A stretch of DNA of 64,000 bases from Hydrogenophilales bacterium. GTDB taxonomy: Bacteria > Pseudomonadota > Gammaproteobacteria > Burkholderiales > Thiobacillaceae. The notes beneath the pieces are model-generated. The model had not been told where the DNA came from. It made no database searches and saw only the letters and a program-made list of their open reading frames with translations. The stretch lies in NCBI GenBank assembly GCA_023258975.1, contig JAHFRD010000009.1, forward strand, positions 62,001 to 126,000. Reading direction: 5' to 3'. The translations under genes were made by a program, and so were the position numbers. Positions 36,236 through 44,601 of the stretch are shown in pieces. Each line of letters starts with the position of its first letter. Position 1 is the first letter of the stretch.

Positions 36236-37314
36236 GACCGGCCCGGCCGATGAAAGCGTCGCCAGTAAGCCAGAGTCAACAGCAGCAACATGGTGCCGTG
36301 CACCAGCGCGATACCGGTGCCGGCGGTGATCTGGGAACGAGCCACCCACCCTTGCGACAGCCCGACGAAGTTGCTGTAGGCGGCATAAATCAAGATGGCG
36401 AACACCGTATTGAGGGAACGCCCGGCGCGCGGGTTCACGTAACTCAAGGGCACCGCCAACAAGCAGAGGATCAGGGTGCTGATCGGATAGCTGACGCGCC
36501 AGACCCATTCCGACATATTTTCCGGCGTCGGATTGGCGAACAGGGTGGCAAGACCGCGGGTGCGCGGGCCGCCCACCTGTTCGACGACTTCCCGTGGTTC
36601 GAGGCGCACCGCATAGCTGGCGAAGTCGGCCACCCGAAAATTCGCCACGCCGGGTGTCCCTTCGTAGCGATTGCCCTGTTCCAGTACCAGGAAGCGGTCG
36701 CCGTTTTCCATGATCCGCACATTTCCACGCTGGGCGACGATCACCCCCATTCGCCCCTGCTGCACCGACTGGATGAACGCGTTGCCGACATGCTCGCCAT
36801 TGGGAGAGACGGTTTCCACGAAAAAGACCCGCTGTCCCTGGCGATCCTCGGAGAACACGCCGGGCGCCAGGGTGGAAACCTGATCGCGGCTGGCCAGTTT
36901 CTCCTCGAACCGCGTCTGCTTGCCTACCGACCAGGGGATCAACACCATGCTGACGAAGGCAATGATCGTCGCCGCCGGCAAGGCGAACACGACCACCGGA
37001 CGCATCCAGTCGAACGGCCCCAGCCCGCCGTTCATCCAGATCACGGCCTCGCTGTCGCGCCAGAGACGGGACATGCTCATGAACACGCCGATGAACAGGG
37101 CCATGGACAACAGAATCGGCAGAAAACGCGCGAATCCGAACCCCAGCATGGGGAACACCGCGTCATTGGCGAGGTCTCCCAATGCCGCCCGGCCCAGCAC
37201 GCGCACCAGCAGCACGACGGTGAAGATCGCCGCCAGCGCGGCAAAGGCCGCGCCGCTGCCGGAGGCCATCTCGCGGATCAGGGCACGATCGAACAGGCGC
37301 ATGAATGGAAGCAT
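36232..37314 (-). CDS. lptF: LPS export ABC transporter permease LptF
   Basis: The 360-residue protein is the partner of LptG, with the same three-plus-three helix layout and periplasmic domain (VSTLAPGVFSEDRQGQRVFFVETV). An in-frame ATG at 37302 (MRLFDRALIREMASG) aligns better with the usual LptF N-terminus, so the true start may be four codons in. lptFG diverges from pepA, a conserved arrangement in beta- and gammaproteobacteria. Confidence 0.93.
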   Translation of the reverse strand: MLPFMRLFDRALIREMASGSGAAFAALAAIFTVVLLVRVLGRAALGDLANDAVFPMLGFGFARFLPILLSMALFIGVFMSMSRLWRDSEAVIWMNGGLGPFDWMRPVVVFALPAATIIAFVSMVLIPWSVGKQTRFEEKLASRDQVSTLAPGVFSEDRQGQRVFFVETVSPNGEHVGNAFIQSVQQGRMGVIVAQRGNVRIMENGDRFLVLEQGNRYEGTPGVANFRVADFASYAVRLEPREVVEQVGGPRTRGLATLFANPTPENMSEWVWRVSYPISTLILCLLAVPLSYVNPRAGRSLNTVFAILIYAAYSNFVGLSQGWVARSQITAGTGIALVHGTMLLLLTLAYWRRFHRPGRS

Positions 37315-37331
37315 GGTCGGGGGGATGATTT

Positions 37332-37361
37332 TTGACTAAGTGAAGATCAACTGCCGATAAT
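37332..37361 (+). promoter_or_regulatory. Promoter of pepA
   Basis: TTGACT (37332-37337) and GATAAT (37356-37361) are 18 bases apart on the plus strand, with GGAG at about 10 bases before the pepA ATG. The lptF start codon lies close to the left, so the two transcripts start back to back. Confidence 0.55.
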
Positions 37362-37430
37362 CCGGGAAACATCCCGTTTTCGTAAGAATTTGTATTTATC
37401 AGGCAGGATCATCGGTTTCTGGAGACAAGT

Positions 37431-38921
37431 ATGGAATTCAGCATAAAAAGCGGCAGCCCGGAGAAACAGCGTAGCGCCTGCGTGGTCGTCGGCGTATTCG
37501 ACCACCGCAAGCTCAGTTTCGCCGGTGAAGTCATCGATCATGCCGCCCAGGGTTATCTGGCCGACATTCTCCGGCGTGGCGACATGGACGGCAAGCCGGG
37601 CACCACCTTGCTGCTGCATAACGTCCCGGGCCTATTGTGCGACCGGGTGCTGCTGGTTGGCCTGGGCAAGGAACGCGAATTCCGCGACAAGCATTATCGG
37701 GATGCCGTGCGCGCCGCGATCAAGACCCTCTCGGAAACCGGCGTCGGCGAAGCCGCGCTTTACCTCAGTGAAATCCCGGTAAAAAAGCGCGATCTCGGCT
37801 GGAATGTAGAACAGGCGGTGCTGGTCGCGGAGGAAACGCTGTATCGCTTCGACCAGATGAAGAGCAAACCGGAAGAAAACAAGCGCGCCCCGCGCAAGCT
37901 CACCCTGGCGGTATCGCGCCGGGGCGAACTCCCCACCGGCGAAGCCGCCGCGCTGCGCGGCCAGGCCATCGCCGCCGGCATGAAGCTGGCAAAGGATCTG
38001 GGCAACCTGCCCGGCAACATCTGCACCCCCTCCCATCTCGCCGCGCAAGCCGAGGAACTGGCGAAAAAACAGGGGTTCGGCGTCGAAGTGCTGGATCAGG
38101 CCGCCATCGAAAAAATCGGCATGGGTTCCTTCCTCTCCGTCGCCCGCGGCAGCGACCAGCCGCCACGCTTCATCGTCCTGCGCCATATGGGTGGAGAGAA
38201 AGGCCAGAAACCCGTCGTCCTGGTGGGCAAGGGCATCACCTTCGACTCCGGCGGCATCTCGCTGAAGCCCGGCGCCGACATGGACGAGATGAAATACGAT
38301 ATGTGCGGCGCCGCCTCCGTGCTGGGCACTTTCCAGGCGCTGGCCGAACTCAAGCTGCCGCTCAATGTGATCGGCCTCATTCCCACCTGCGAGAACCTGC
38401 CCTCCGGCCGCGCCAACAAGCCAGGCGACGTGGTCACCAGCCTGTCCGGGCAGACCATCGAAATCCTCAACACCGACGCCGAGGGCCGCCTCATCCTGTG
38501 CGACGCCCTGACCTACGCGGAACGTTTCGAGCCGGCCTGCGTGGTGGACATCGCCACCCTCACCGGCGCCTGCGTGATCGCGTTGGGCCATGTCACCTCC
38601 GGCCTGCTCGCCAACGACGACGGTCTGGCGCGGGAACTGCTGCATGCCGGCGAGGTGGCGCACGACCGCTGCTGGCAACTGCCCCTGTTCGACGAGTACG
38701 AAGAGCAATTGAAGAGCAACTTCGCCGACATGGCCAACATCGGCGGCCGCCCCGCCGGCACCATCACCGCCGCCGCCTTCCTCGGCAAGTTCACGAAGAA
38801 GTACGACTGGGCGCATCTGGACATCGCCGGCACCGCCTGGAAATCCGGCAAGGAAAAAGGCGCCACCGGGCGGCCGGTGCCGCTCCTGGTGCATTTTCTG
38901 GTGAAGCGGGCGGAAGGGTGA
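37431..38921 (+). CDS. pepA: Leucyl aminopeptidase PepA
   Basis: The 496-residue M17 peptidase removes N-terminal residues from peptides and also acts in DNA-site recombination in some species. The bimetal-site motif NTDAEGRLIL and the substrate/metal segments VGKGITFDSGGIS and DIATLTGACVIALG are intact. In related genomes pepA is followed by holC and valS; here it is followed by a decayed transposase, so this neighbourhood has been rearranged. Confidence 0.97.
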   Translation: MEFSIKSGSPEKQRSACVVVGVFDHRKLSFAGEVIDHAAQGYLADILRRGDMDGKPGTTLLLHNVPGLLCDRVLLVGLGKEREFRDKHYRDAVRAAIKTLSETGVGEAALYLSEIPVKKRDLGWNVEQAVLVAEETLYRFDQMKSKPEENKRAPRKLTLAVSRRGELPTGEAAALRGQAIAAGMKLAKDLGNLPGNICTPSHLAAQAEELAKKQGFGVEVLDQAAIEKIGMGSFLSVARGSDQPPRFIVLRHMGGEKGQKPVVLVGKGITFDSGGISLKPGADMDEMKYDMCGAASVLGTFQALAELKLPLNVIGLIPTCENLPSGRANKPGDVVTSLSGQTIEILNTDAEGRLILCDALTYAERFEPACVVDIATLTGACVIALGHVTSGLLANDDGLARELLHAGEVAHDRCWQLPLFDEYEEQLKSNFADMANIGGRPAGTITAAAFLGKFTKKYDWAHLDIAGTAWKSGKEKGATGRPVPLLVHFLVKRAEG

Positions 38922-38954
38922 GTCTTCCCGCCGTCCGACCGCCCGTGCCGAAAG

Positions 38955-38980
38955 ATGTAGCGCGGGCATCCCTGCCTGCG
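38955..38980. repeat. Single-arm copy of the TGTAGCG repeat after pepA
   Basis: TGTAGCGCGGGCATCCCTGCCTG resembles one arm of the paired repeats with several changes; the opposite arm is missing. It lies just past the pepA stop and before the transposase remnant. Confidence 0.5.
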
Positions 38981-39092
38981 AGCCGCATTTGTCACGCCAG
39001 TTGCCCGTCGGCCGGCTGATGAAGGGGAGTAGTTCTACTGTGTTACAAACAATGCAATGACTCGGCACGGGAAATATCTAAGCGGAGGCTAC

Positions 39093-39904
39093 ATGACGCT
39101 GAATCTTGAATCGCAGTTCGAAGCGTATGGCGACGACACGGCCTTGCGCGACCTACTGACCGAGCAGCAACTGGTCTACGCGGTGGGCGTGCGCACCGGC
39201 ACGACCGTTTGGTGGGGAGCACACCAGCCCGCCGCCGCACCGGTCAGCGGTCGCCGGGGAAAAACCAAAACCCATCACACACGCGATGAAGCTCATCAGC
39301 CGATTTCAGTGCTGGCGTTAGCCCAGTCGCTGGCGCCGCAGCGCTTTCGCACCATCACTTGGCGTGAAGGAACCCTCGAACCGCTGCATTCGCGTTTCGC
39401 CAGAGTGCGCGTGCGCGCGGCTCATCGCGACGTTCCGCGCAAAGGGGAATGATTGGTCATCGAATGGCCGAGAGGCGAAGCGGAACCGAGCCGCTACTGG
39501 CTATCGACGCACCCGAAAGACATGCCTTCCGCCGCACTGGTCGAATCCATCAAGGCGCGATGGCGTATCGAACACGATTACCAGGGGCTTAAACAGGAAT
39601 TCGGCCTGGGCCCTTACGAAGGGCGTAACTGGCGCGGGTTTCACCACCATGCGAGCCTGTGCATTGCGGCGTATGGCTTCTTGATGCGTGAACGACTATC
39701 CGGAGCAAAAAAACGCCGATCGATTCACGTTCACGGAACCTGCCCTACCCGAAGGTTTCCGCCCGCGAGGGGCCACGACCGATGCAACGCCACGTCCCGA
39801 GTTCGGTCCCGACATGGTGCTTCCGCCTCACCGCCGCGATCGCAAAGGGGTTGCACCAATGCCCATGCTGCGGGCGGACAGCAAATCAGGTTATGAATAT
39901 TTAA
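39093..39904 (+). pseudogene. Decayed IS701/IS4-type DDE transposase
   Basis: The remnant begins in the middle of the transposase (AYGDDTALRDLLTEQQLVYAVGV, around the second catalytic Asp) and retains RWRIEHDYQGLKQEFGLGPYEGR near the catalytic Glu. Three lesions are visible: TGA at 39450-39452 where related proteins have Trp (frame otherwise continuous), a frame change at an A7 run (39707-39713) after which PALPEGFRPRG continues in another frame, and another shift near 39765-39782 leading to QRHVPSSVPTWCFRL and CPCCGR. The N-terminal half is missing. It is dead and lies at the point where holC would be expected. Confidence 0.75.
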
Positions 39905-39963
39905 AACACAGTAGAAGCAGGAATTTCCATGTGGTTACACACTCCACTTTGACCCGACCCCCC

Positions 39964-41088
39964 ATGTCTTCCTGTCTCATTCTCGGCGGCGGCATCAACG
40001 GCCTGCTTTGCGCGCTCTTGCTGCGCCAGTCCGGGCTGGAGGTGCGCGTTCTGGAGCGGGGCGCGGTGGGACGGGAATCTTCCTGGGCGGGGGCGGGCAT
40101 TTTGTCCTTGCTGCCCCCCTGGGACTATGGGATGGAGGTCAATGCCCTGGCGCAACGCGGGCGGGCATTGTGGCCGGAATGGGCGGAGCGCCTGCGGGTT
40201 GCGAGTGGAATAGACCCGGAATATCGGGCCTGCGGCATGGTGTTGCTGGAGGTAGCACAGCGCGACTCTGCGCTGGCCTGGTGCATGAAACACGGGGAGG
40301 TCGCCCTGCCGCTTGCGGAGTTCCCTCACCCCCGGCCCCTCTCACGGTGGGAGAGGGGAGATTCCGCCCAGGGACTGTGGCTGCCGAATGTGGCGCAGGC
40401 GCGCAACCCGCGCGTGATGCGGGCGCTGCGTGAAGCCGCGTTGCGTGTGGGCGTCTCGATTCATGAGCACACGCCGGCCACGCGCTTGCTGACGCTGGGC
40501 GCCCGTGTCTCCGGCGTGGAGACGCCGAACGGGGTATTCAGCGCCGACAGCGTGGTGGTGACGGCGGGCGCCTGGACTGGCGGCCTGCTGGCGGAGTTTG
40601 GCGACGCGCCCGCGATTGCCCCGGTGCGGGGCCAGATCATGCTGCTCAAGGCGGCGCCCGGTTTGCTGCCCCGCATCGTGTACCGGCGCGGGCACTACCT
40701 GGTGCCGCGCGCGGATGGCCACATCCTGGCCGGCAGCACACTGGAAGAAGTGGGATTCGACAAGACCACCACGACGCGGGCGCGAGCGGAGTTGCTGGAT
40801 TTCGCCCACAGTGTGATGCCGGCTCTGCGCCAGGCGGAAATCGTCACCCAATGGGCCGGTCTGCGCCCCGGTTCGCCCGGCAATGTACCGACCATCGGCC
40901 GGCATCCGGAACTGGAAAACCTTTACGTGAACAGCGGCCATTTCCGCTATGGCGTGACGATGGCGCCGGCGGCGGGCGAGGTGTTGCTGTCCGCGATGTT
41001 GGGGGCGCCATGCCCCGTTGATCCCGCGCCGTATGCGTGGACAGGACAAGAAAACCGTCTCGGTGGCGATGCGCCGCAGGACAGTTAG
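39964..41088 (+). CDS. thiO: Glycine oxidase ThiO-type FAD-dependent oxidoreductase
   Basis: The 374-residue DadA/ThiO-family enzyme starts with the dinucleotide fold SSCLILGGGINGLLCALLL and has ESSWAGAGIL, the C-terminal FAD region GLRPGSPGNVPTIGRHPELENLYVN and GHFRYGVTMAPAAGEV. ThiO oxidises glycine to iminoglycine for thiazole synthesis. No other thiamin genes are close, so D-amino acid oxidation is possible. Residues about 121-134 (FPHPRPLSRWERGDS) come from an inserted palindromic repeat. The start at 39964 excludes transposase-derived sequence in the same frame. Confidence 0.82.
   Translation: MSSCLILGGGINGLLCALLLRQSGLEVRVLERGAVGRESSWAGAGILSLLPPWDYGMEVNALAQRGRALWPEWAERLRVASGIDPEYRACGMVLLEVAQRDSALAWCMKHGEVALPLAEFPHPRPLSRWERGDSAQGLWLPNVAQARNPRVMRALREAALRVGVSIHEHTPATRLLTLGARVSGVETPNGVFSADSVVVTAGAWTGGLLAEFGDAPAIAPVRGQIMLLKAAPGLLPRIVYRRGHYLVPRADGHILAGSTLEEVGFDKTTTTRARAELLDFAHSVMPALRQAEIVTQWAGLRPGSPGNVPTIGRHPELENLYVNSGHFRYGVTMAPAAGEVLLSAMLGAPCPVDPAPYAWTGQENRLGGDAPQDS
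40324..40361 (+). repeat. Palindromic repeat embedded in frame in thiO
   Basis: CCCTCACCCCCGGCCCCTCT and GGGAGAGGGG form an inverted repeat (CCCCTCTC...GGGAGAGGGG) of the type found between genes in many proteobacteria. Here it is inserted in the coding frame, encoding PHPRPLSRWERG without breaking the gene. Confidence 0.7.
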
Positions 41089-41145
41089 ACACGGTTTAAT
41101 TCACCACCTAAAATCATGTAACTCAATGAACCAACAGGTATTTCC

Positions 41146-41619
41146 ATGACGACACAGATACGAGCCCCGATGCAGCGGGGTGAAATTGCCGAATTGTTGC
41201 GCGATCATGGCATTGCGCCCACGCATCAACGTATCGAGATTGCCGGGGTTCTGTTCTCCCGTTGCGAGCATCTTTCCGCCGATCGCCTTCTGACCATCGT
41301 CAATTCGCGTTACAGCGAAGTGTCCAAGGCGACGGTTTACAACAGCCTGCGTCTGTTTCTGGAAAAGAAGCTGATCCGCGAAGTGATCGTGGATCCGAGC
41401 CGAGTGTTTTATGACGCGAATACGGCGCCGCATCATCACTTTTACAACATGTCCAGCGGCGAACTGACCGACATTTGCGACGCCAACCTGCAGCTCGCCG
41501 GCATGCCCACGCTACCCGACGGTATGGTGGCGGACAGCATCGATGTCATCGTGCGGATACGCCCGCGAGATGGCGCGGGTGGCCCTGTAGCGCCGGCATC
41601 CTTGCCGGCGTCTTGTTAA
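41146..41619 (+). CDS. Fur-family metal- or heme-responsive regulator, Irr-like
   Basis: The 157-residue protein has the Fur winged helix (ISHQRIEIAGVLF-like: IAPTHQRIEIAGVL, then SKATVYNSLRLFLEKKLI) and the dimerisation domain with APHHHFYNMSSGELTDI. The HHH and ELTDI segment resembles the iron response regulator Irr rather than Fur, and the zinc-binding CxxC pairs of Fur are absent. The last 15 residues (GPVAPASLPASC) are encoded by an inverted repeat that supplies the stop codon. It probably controls iron or heme genes elsewhere; no operator is evident near it. Confidence 0.75.
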   Translation: MTTQIRAPMQRGEIAELLRDHGIAPTHQRIEIAGVLFSRCEHLSADRLLTIVNSRYSEVSKATVYNSLRLFLEKKLIREVIVDPSRVFYDANTAPHHHFYNMSSGELTDICDANLQLAGMPTLPDGMVADSIDVIVRIRPRDGAGGPVAPASLPASC

Positions 41620-41647
41620 TCCTGCCGGCAAGGATGCCGGCGCCACA
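41586..41647. repeat. Paired inverted repeat at the end of the Fur-family gene
   Basis: A full TGTAGCG...CGCCACA copy with ATCCT/AGGAT arm loops overlaps the last codons and stop of the Fur-family gene and fills the gap to the TRAP gene. Confidence 0.8.
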
Positions 41648-41659
41648 AAGGAATCCCTC

Positions 41660-42742
41660 ATGCAACGACGCGCATTTCTGAAAGGCGCCGGGGCCGGCCT
41701 GGGCCTGGCCGCCACCGCGCTGGCCCCGAAAGCATTTGCCGACGGCCCCGGCATCAAATGGCGCCTGGCCTCCAGCTTTCCCAAGAGCCTGGACACGATC
41801 TACGGCGCCTCCGATCTGCTCGCCGATCGTCTGCACAAGATTACCGGCGGCAAGTTCCAGTTGCGGGTGCATGCCGGTGGCGAACTGGTGCCGGGCCTTC
41901 AGGTGCTGGACGCGGTGCAGCAGGGCACCGTGGAATGCGGCCATTCGGCCAGCTATTACTACGTCGGCAAGAACATGGCGTTTGCCTTCGACTGCGCCCT
42001 GCCCTTCGGGCTGACCGCGCGGCAGCAGAACGCCTGGATGTATTTCGGCGGCGGCATGCAGTTGATGCGCGGGCTGTTCAAGAATTACAACATCGTGCAG
42101 TTTCCCGGTGGCAATACCGGCGTGCAGATGGGTGGCTGGTTCCGCAAGGAAATCAAATCCCTGGCCGATCTCAAGGGCCTGAAGATGCGCATTCCCGGGA
42201 TCGGCGGCCAGATCATGGCGCAATTGGGCGCGGTGCCGCAGACCCTGGCGGGCGGCGACATCTACCCTTCCCTGGAGCGTGGCGCCCTGGACGCGGCCGA
42301 GTGGGTCGGCCCCTACGACGACGAAAAACTCGGCTTCCACAAGATCGCCAAGCACTACTACTACCCCGGCTGGTGGGAAGGTGGCCCGCAACTGTCTTTC
42401 TTCGTCAACAGCGCCAAGTGGAACGAACTGCCGGAAGCCTATCAACAGGCCTTCGAAACCGCCTGCGCCGAAGCCAACGTCAACATGCTGGCGGAATATG
42501 ACTTCAAGAACCCGCAGGCCCTGATGCGCCTGGTGCGGCAGGGCGTGAAACTGCACGCCTACCCGAGGGACGTCATGGCCGCCGCGCACACGGAAGCATT
42601 CAAGCTGTATGACGCGGAAGCCGCGAAAAACCCCGATTTCGCGCGTATTTACAAGGAATGGAAGAAGTTCCGCGACAGCCAGATCCAGTGGTTCCGGGTG
42701 GCCGAATCGGCTTACGAGAATTTTCTGTACTACGCGAAGTAG
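41660..42742 (+). CDS. TRAP transporter substrate-binding protein (DctP/TakP type)
   Basis: The 360-residue protein begins MQRRAFLKGAGAGLGLAATA, a twin-arginine-type signal, and continues with the DctP fold: WRLASSFPKSLDTIYGASD, GGELVPGLQVLDAVQQGTVECGH, GGNTGVQMGGWFRKEIKSLADLKGLKMRIPGIGG and the alpha-keto-acid (TakP) type PSLERGALDAAEWVGPYDD. The Trp/Gly-rich GWWEGGPQLSFFVN loop also fits TakP. It captures organic acids in the periplasm for DctQM permeases. No dctQ or dctM is nearby. Confidence 0.88.
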   Translation: MQRRAFLKGAGAGLGLAATALAPKAFADGPGIKWRLASSFPKSLDTIYGASDLLADRLHKITGGKFQLRVHAGGELVPGLQVLDAVQQGTVECGHSASYYYVGKNMAFAFDCALPFGLTARQQNAWMYFGGGMQLMRGLFKNYNIVQFPGGNTGVQMGGWFRKEIKSLADLKGLKMRIPGIGGQIMAQLGAVPQTLAGGDIYPSLERGALDAAEWVGPYDDEKLGFHKIAKHYYYPGWWEGGPQLSFFVNSAKWNELPEAYQQAFETACAEANVNMLAEYDFKNPQALMRLVRQGVKLHAYPRDVMAAAHTEAFKLYDAEAAKNPDFARIYKEWKKFRDSQIQWFRVAESAYENFLYYAK

Positions 42743-42744
42743 GT

Positions 42745-43551
42745 TCAATCCCGCAACTTGAACACCACCCGGATGTACGCCTGGTAGCGCACCGGACGGC
42801 CGTCCTTCATGGCCGGGTGAAAGCGGGCATTGCGGAAGGCTTCCAGGGCGGCTTCGTCGAATACCCCGGGCAAGTCCGCCTCGACCACTTCCACATCGCG
42901 CACCCGCCCCAGATCGTCGATTTTCACCATCAGCTTGAGCGTCCCCTCCTGGCTGCGGCGCCGCGCCTGGTCTGGATAGTCGGGAACGATGCTGCCCACG
43001 GAACGGGCATGTGCGTCCACCTGGCGCGCGACATACCAGGTGTTGTCCATGCCGATGCCGAGCGGCGTGCTCGTCCCGTTGCGCGGCGTTGCGGCGCGGG
43101 GCGCGGCGATGGAAACGCTGGCCGGTTTGGCCTCCTCGGGCGAGGCGACCGGCGCGGCGGGTAGGGCGGCGACCGGGACAGGCGCCGGGGAGGGGGGCGG
43201 CGCGGGAGTGGCCGGCGCGGGCGGCACCGGCAAAGGTGGCGCGGGGGAAGGCACGTTGCTGGTCAACAACGGCCGCGTCGCGATTACCGGTGGTACAGCC
43301 GGCTGCGCCACCGGCCGCTGCGGCGGCGCGGGTTTCGGCACCGGCTCCGGAATGACCTGAGGCACTTTCTTTGGCGCCTCCGGCGCGGGCATCTCCAGGC
43401 GCGCGTTGATTACCAGCGGCTCCATCACGCCGCCGCCCGGCGCCGGTTGTACCAGCGCCAGCAATGCCAGATGCAGGCTCAACGACAACAGCAGGCCGCT
43501 GGCCAGGGGGTCGCGCAGGCGCTGGCGCCAATCGGGGAGTGGAGAAAACAT
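42745..43551 (-). CDS. TonB-like energy-transducing protein
   Basis: The 268-residue protein has an N-terminal membrane helix (about 16-38), a long Pro/Ala-rich spacer (about 60-190) able to span the periplasm, and a C-terminal TonB domain (about 195-268: PDYPDQARRRSQEGTLKLMVKIDDLGRVRDVEVV, ending RYQAYIRVVFKLRD). It would couple the proton motive force to outer membrane receptors. The start at 43551 is the ATG nearest the membrane helix; the longer frame is unlikely. No exbB or exbD is adjacent. Confidence 0.85.
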   Translation of the reverse strand: MFSPLPDWRQRLRDPLASGLLLSLSLHLALLALVQPAPGGGVMEPLVINARLEMPAPEAPKKVPQVIPEPVPKPAPPQRPVAQPAVPPVIATRPLLTSNVPSPAPPLPVPPAPATPAPPPSPAPVPVAALPAAPVASPEEAKPASVSIAAPRAATPRNGTSTPLGIGMDNTWYVARQVDAHARSVGSIVPDYPDQARRRSQEGTLKLMVKIDDLGRVRDVEVVEADLPGVFDEAALEAFRNARFHPAMKDGRPVRYQAYIRVVFKLRD

Positions 43552-43603
43552 GGCTTCGGTTTGCAACGATCTGGGCCGAGGATAGCAGCCGATCAGCCCG
43601 CTC

Positions 43604-44443
43604 TCAGCGTTTTCCCTCACCCGAGGCGCGCAACAGGAGCTTGTCCATCATGCGGGTCGAGAGCAGCCGTTTCAGCCACCAGAACGCCACGGAGGGCGCC
43701 GTGACTGGATAGCGGGCGCGCGGGCGCGGGCTTTCCAGGGCGTGTATCACCTTCTCCAGCACCGCTTCCGGGCCGAGGGTGAAGGGGGCCACCGGGCCGG
43801 GGTTTTTCAGGCGCGCGAGTTGGGATTCATAGCGGGTTCGATGCGCGCTGCCTTGCCAGTCGATGTGTTTTTCGAAGTGCGGCAGGCAGTTCTCGCGGAA
43901 ACGCGAAACGATGGGGCCGGGCTCCACCAGGCTGACGTGGATGCCGGCGCCGGCCAATTCCATGCGCAGGGTGTCGCTCAAGCCTTCGAGCGCGAACTTC
44001 ACCGCGTTGTAGGCGCCGCGATAGGGGAAGGCCGCGTAACCCAGCACCGAACTGTTCATGACGATGCGGCCATGTCCTTGCGCGCGCATGGCGGGAACGA
44101 GCCGATTGGTCAGTTCCACCCAGCCGAACAGATTGGTTTCAAACTGCTCGCGCAGCGCGTCGCGGGTCAGGTCTTCCACCGCGCCCACCTGGCCGAATCC
44201 GCCGTTGTTGAACAGCGCGTGCAGGGTGCCGCCGGTACGCGCCAATACCTCGGTGGCGGCATCGCGGATGCTGGTGGAATCGTTCAGATCCAGGCGCGTG
44301 CTTTCCAGTCCCTCACCTTCCAATCGCGCCACGTCCGCCGCGTCGCGCGCGCTGGCGAACACGCGCCAGCCGCGTTGCCGCAGGCCAAGAGCGACGGCAT
44401 GGCCGATGCCGCTGGAACAACCGGTGATGAGGATGGATTTCAT
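43604..44443 (-). CDS. Short-chain dehydrogenase/reductase
   Basis: The 279-residue SDR has the cofactor motif TGCSSGIGHAVALGL, the NNGG-type active-site segment FNNGGFGQ, a catalytic Ser in MNSSVLGY and the YxxxK pair in YRGAYNAVK. Classical SDRs reduce or oxidise a wide range of alcohols and ketones, and the substrate cannot be predicted. It ends 52 bases from the TonB-like gene on the same strand. Confidence 0.88.
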   Translation of the reverse strand: MKSILITGCSSGIGHAVALGLRQRGWRVFASARDAADVARLEGEGLESTRLDLNDSTSIRDAATEVLARTGGTLHALFNNGGFGQVGAVEDLTRDALREQFETNLFGWVELTNRLVPAMRAQGHGRIVMNSSVLGYAAFPYRGAYNAVKFALEGLSDTLRMELAGAGIHVSLVEPGPIVSRFRENCLPHFEKHIDWQGSAHRTRYESQLARLKNPGPVAPFTLGPEAVLEKVIHALESPRPRARYPVTAPSVAFWWLKRLLSTRMMDKLLLRASGEGKR

Positions 44444-44500
44444 GGGGCGCCCTCTATTTCAACCAGAATTGTCCACTAGCCTTGTACGTAGCCCGTGCCA

Positions 44501-44570
44501 TGTAGCGCCGGCGTCTCGCCGGCGAGTGATTCCAATCAGACGAACAGGCCGGCGAGACGCCGGCGCTACA
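44501..44570. repeat. Paired inverted repeat (TGTAGCGCCGGC family)
   Basis: A complete copy with GTCTC/GAGAC arm loops and a 22-base middle lies between the SDR start region and the methyltransferase end. Confidence 0.8.
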
Positions 44571-44601
44571 TGACGCGGATACCGATTCAAGGGCGAATCC
44601 C

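Noticed and set aside
39688-39963. N-terminal extension of thiO
   Set aside because: The extension encodes transposase-like PALPEGFRPRG and belongs to the decayed insertion, not to the oxidase.
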